Source: Hoeflea_A sp965228785
Lineage (GTDB): Bacteria > Pseudomonadota > Alphaproteobacteria > Rhizobiales > Rhizobiaceae
DNA: 64,000 nt
Reading direction: 5' to 3'
Assembly (NCBI GenBank): GCA_965228785.1
Contig: CBDDIF010000001.1
Span: 1,364,001 to 1,428,000 of the forward strand
Part shown: piece after piece, positions 62,727 through 64,000 of the stretch
Layout of the letters: the number at the start of each line of letters is the position of its first letter
How positions within the stretch are numbered: the stretch's first letter is position 1
Translations under genes and position numbers: made by a program
The notes under the pieces: model-generated
The model's input: only the letters and a program-made list of their open reading frames with translations
Database searches by the model: none
What the model was told of the DNA's origin: nothing

Positions 62727-63086
62727 TCAGTCTCCCGCCTTGCGAAGTTTTTCCTTGAATGCTTCCTTGGACATTCCGGTCTGCTGAGCGCCGACATCCT
62801 GAACGTCCAAGTGGTAAATCCCAGCGAACTTTGCGAGGTAATATATGTTGCCACCCACAGCGATCATCGCCAGCACGTTTTTGTCGCGACAGGCCTGCTT
62901 CTGTTCCTCGTTCAGGCCGAATTTTTCCATGTAGGCTTCCGGGTCGGCCAGGTATTCTTCGCGCGCGGTGGCCGCGTTGAACGAGTAGCACATCTTGTTC
63001 AGGGCGTAGCCTTTCATGGCCTGGGCGCCATCGAAGATGGTGGTGCCCTCGATCGCGGCATGATGGTCGAATTGAGTGGGTTCCAT
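62727..63086 (-). CDS. ligA: protocatechuate 4,5-dioxygenase, alpha subunit
   Basis: 119 residues. It is the all-helical LigA fold: GYALNKMCYSFNAATAREEY, DPEAYMEKFGLNEEQKQACR and VLAMIAVGGNIYYLAKFA. It caps the active site of LigB and is needed for activity. It lies 13 nt after ligI and 3 nt before ligB, so the three genes form one leftward operon. Confidence 0.95.
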   Translation of the reverse strand: MEPTQFDHHAAIEGTTIFDGAQAMKGYALNKMCYSFNAATAREEYLADPEAYMEKFGLNEEQKQACRDKNVLAMIAVGGNIYYLAKFAGIYHLDVQDVGAQQTGMSKEAFKEKLRKAGD

Positions 63087-63099
63087 CGTCTGCGTTCTC

Positions 63100-63975
63100 C
63101 TAGACAGCGCCCCAGTAAAGGCGCATCGGGTTATCGACGAGCAGGGCGCGTTGAGCGGTTTCGGTCACCGCGATCCTTGGAATGATGTCGACCAGCTGGC
63201 CGTCATCCGGCATGTGCGATTTCATGTTGGGGTGGGGCCAGTCGGTGCCCCACAACACACGGTCTGGAAATCGTTCCACCAGCAGTCGGGCGAACGGCAC
63301 CACGTCGTCATAGGGCGGGCCGGCAACAGTCAGCCGCTCCGGACAACTGACCTTGGTCCATATGCTCGGGTTATCCTGCAGGAGACCGACAAAGCGCTGG
63401 AAGTCCGGGTGGTGCGTTCCGGCGGTAACATCCGGGCGGCCCATGTGATCGACCACTATGGGCGTCGGGAGCGTCAGCAAAAAAGGTGTCAGGTCCTGCA
63501 GATCCGGCGCCTCGAAATAGACGACGACATGCCAGCCAAGGCGGGCAATGCGTTCCGCAATTCCGAAGAAGACCTCTTGCGGTGTGGCATCCACCAGGCG
63601 TTTGACGAAATTGAACCGGACAGCGCGAACGCCGGCTGCATGCAGGGCGGACAATTCTTCATCGGTGATCCCGTGACCGACCACCGCCACCCCGCGCGCC
63701 AGATCGCCCGCCGTCTGCAAGGCATCGACCATGGCGGCGTTGTCGGTTCCGTGGCACGACGCCTGAACGATGACGTTGCGGCTGAAGCCAAGGTGGTCGC
63801 GCAGTTCAAAAAGCTCTTCCCTGGGCGCATCGCAGGGCGTGTATTTGCGTGCAGGAGCATAGGGGAAACGGTCGGCCGGTCCGAAGACGTGGCAATGCGC
63901 ATCGACCGCGCCGGCAGGCGGCTTATAACCTGGCTTCCGTGGATCGGGATGATATGGCAAGTAATTGGCATCCAT
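63100..63975 (-). CDS. ligI: 2-pyrone-4,6-dicarboxylate hydrolase
   Basis: 291 residues from ATG 63975; a GTG at 63984 is in frame. The amidohydrolase-fold residues of LigI are present: VDAHCHVFGPADRFPYAP, VVDHMGRPDVTAG and VLWGTDWPHPNMKSHMPDDG. Other blocks are close to the Sphingobium enzyme (RNVIVQASCHGTDNAAMVDA, GVRAVRFNFVKRLVD). LigI opens the pyrone formed from protocatechuate to 4-oxalomesaconate and needs no metal. It is upstream of ligA and ligB; later steps (ligJ, ligK, ligC) must lie outside the window. Confidence 0.94.
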   Translation of the reverse strand: MDANYLPYHPDPRKPGYKPPAGAVDAHCHVFGPADRFPYAPARKYTPCDAPREELFELRDHLGFSRNVIVQASCHGTDNAAMVDALQTAGDLARGVAVVGHGITDEELSALHAAGVRAVRFNFVKRLVDATPQEVFFGIAERIARLGWHVVVYFEAPDLQDLTPFLLTLPTPIVVDHMGRPDVTAGTHHPDFQRFVGLLQDNPSIWTKVSCPERLTVAGPPYDDVVPFARLLVERFPDRVLWGTDWPHPNMKSHMPDDGQLVDIIPRIAVTETAQRALLVDNPMRLYWGAV

Positions 63976-64000
63976 GCGCGGCACGCTACATCCAGTGGAC

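Overview
The window looks like a 64 kb chromosomal segment from an alphaproteobacterium, probably of the Hyphomicrobiales (Rhizobiales) or a close relative. The clues are a moderately GC-rich sequence, a heterotetrameric sarcosine oxidase operon (soxBDAG), an MttB-like methyltransferase, several ABC importers with Tat-type binding proteins, single-chain biotin-dependent carboxylase architecture, and a short intergenic palindromic element of the kind common in this order. The placement is an inference from gene content, not from a marker gene. No rRNA, tRNA, CRISPR array, transposase or phage gene was seen.

Layout. 1-2.5 kb: the 5' end of cysE, then a small operon (glutathione S-transferase, NTF2-like protein, 4-OT-type tautomerase) divergent from a LysR regulator. 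2.7-5.8 kb: an orphan TRAP-type binding protein translationally linked to a dCache-HAMP adenylate cyclase. 6.3-8.5 kb: an MttB-family methyltransferase homologue followed by an AhpD-like protein that has lost both catalytic cysteines. 8.5-15.2 kb (minus): XRE-cupin regulator, an M29/NicX-like metalloenzyme, and a complete peptide/opine-type ABC importer with fused ATPases. 15.5-18 kb (minus): EamA exporter, a 273-bp inverted-repeat element, and a Rieske ferredoxin with a three-His-box membrane di-iron oxygenase/desaturase. 18.1-24.5 kb (plus): soxBDAG and an L-fuconate-dehydratase-like enolase. 24.5-29.2 kb (minus): a D-amino-acid dehydrogenase-like protein and a single-chain biotin carboxylase/BCCP/carboxyltransferase. 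29.5-32.2 kb (plus): class III aminotransferase, HAD hydrolase, Lrp regulator. 32.2-36.7 kb (minus): a branched-chain-type ABC importer. 36.9-41.5 kb: an unrecognised protein and a membrane-stress cassette (RHH protein, PspA-like, YqiJ-like OB-fold protein, flotillin). 41.7-52.4 kb: amidase, second M29-like enzyme, cupin, LysR, isoaspartyl-dipeptidase-like amidohydrolase and a second complete peptide-type ABC importer. 52.4-57.1 kb (minus): a three-gene 2-oxoacid:ferredoxin oxidoreductase with a GltD-like flavoprotein. 57.4-64 kb: pobA/pobR, an Amt-family channel with a one-helix partner, and ligB-ligA-ligI of the protocatechuate 4,5-cleavage pathway.

Together the genes describe a scavenging region. 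Small N-containing compounds (peptide-like, N-methylated or amide substrates) are imported, hydrolysed, demethylated and deaminated. At the right end 4-hydroxybenzoate is hydroxylated to protocatechuate (PobA), ring-opened (LigAB) and processed by the 2-pyrone-4,6-dicarboxylate hydrolase (LigI).

The parts most worth a second look are: the two ABC-importer plus M29-like hydrolase loci; the MttB homologue paired with a cysteine-less AhpD-like protein; the Rieske/di-iron pair facing soxBDAG; the SBP-cyclase pair; the RHH-PspA-OB-flotillin cassette with a perfect palindrome at its start; the divergent Amt-like channel beside an aromatic catabolic cluster; and the intergenic inverted-repeat element.
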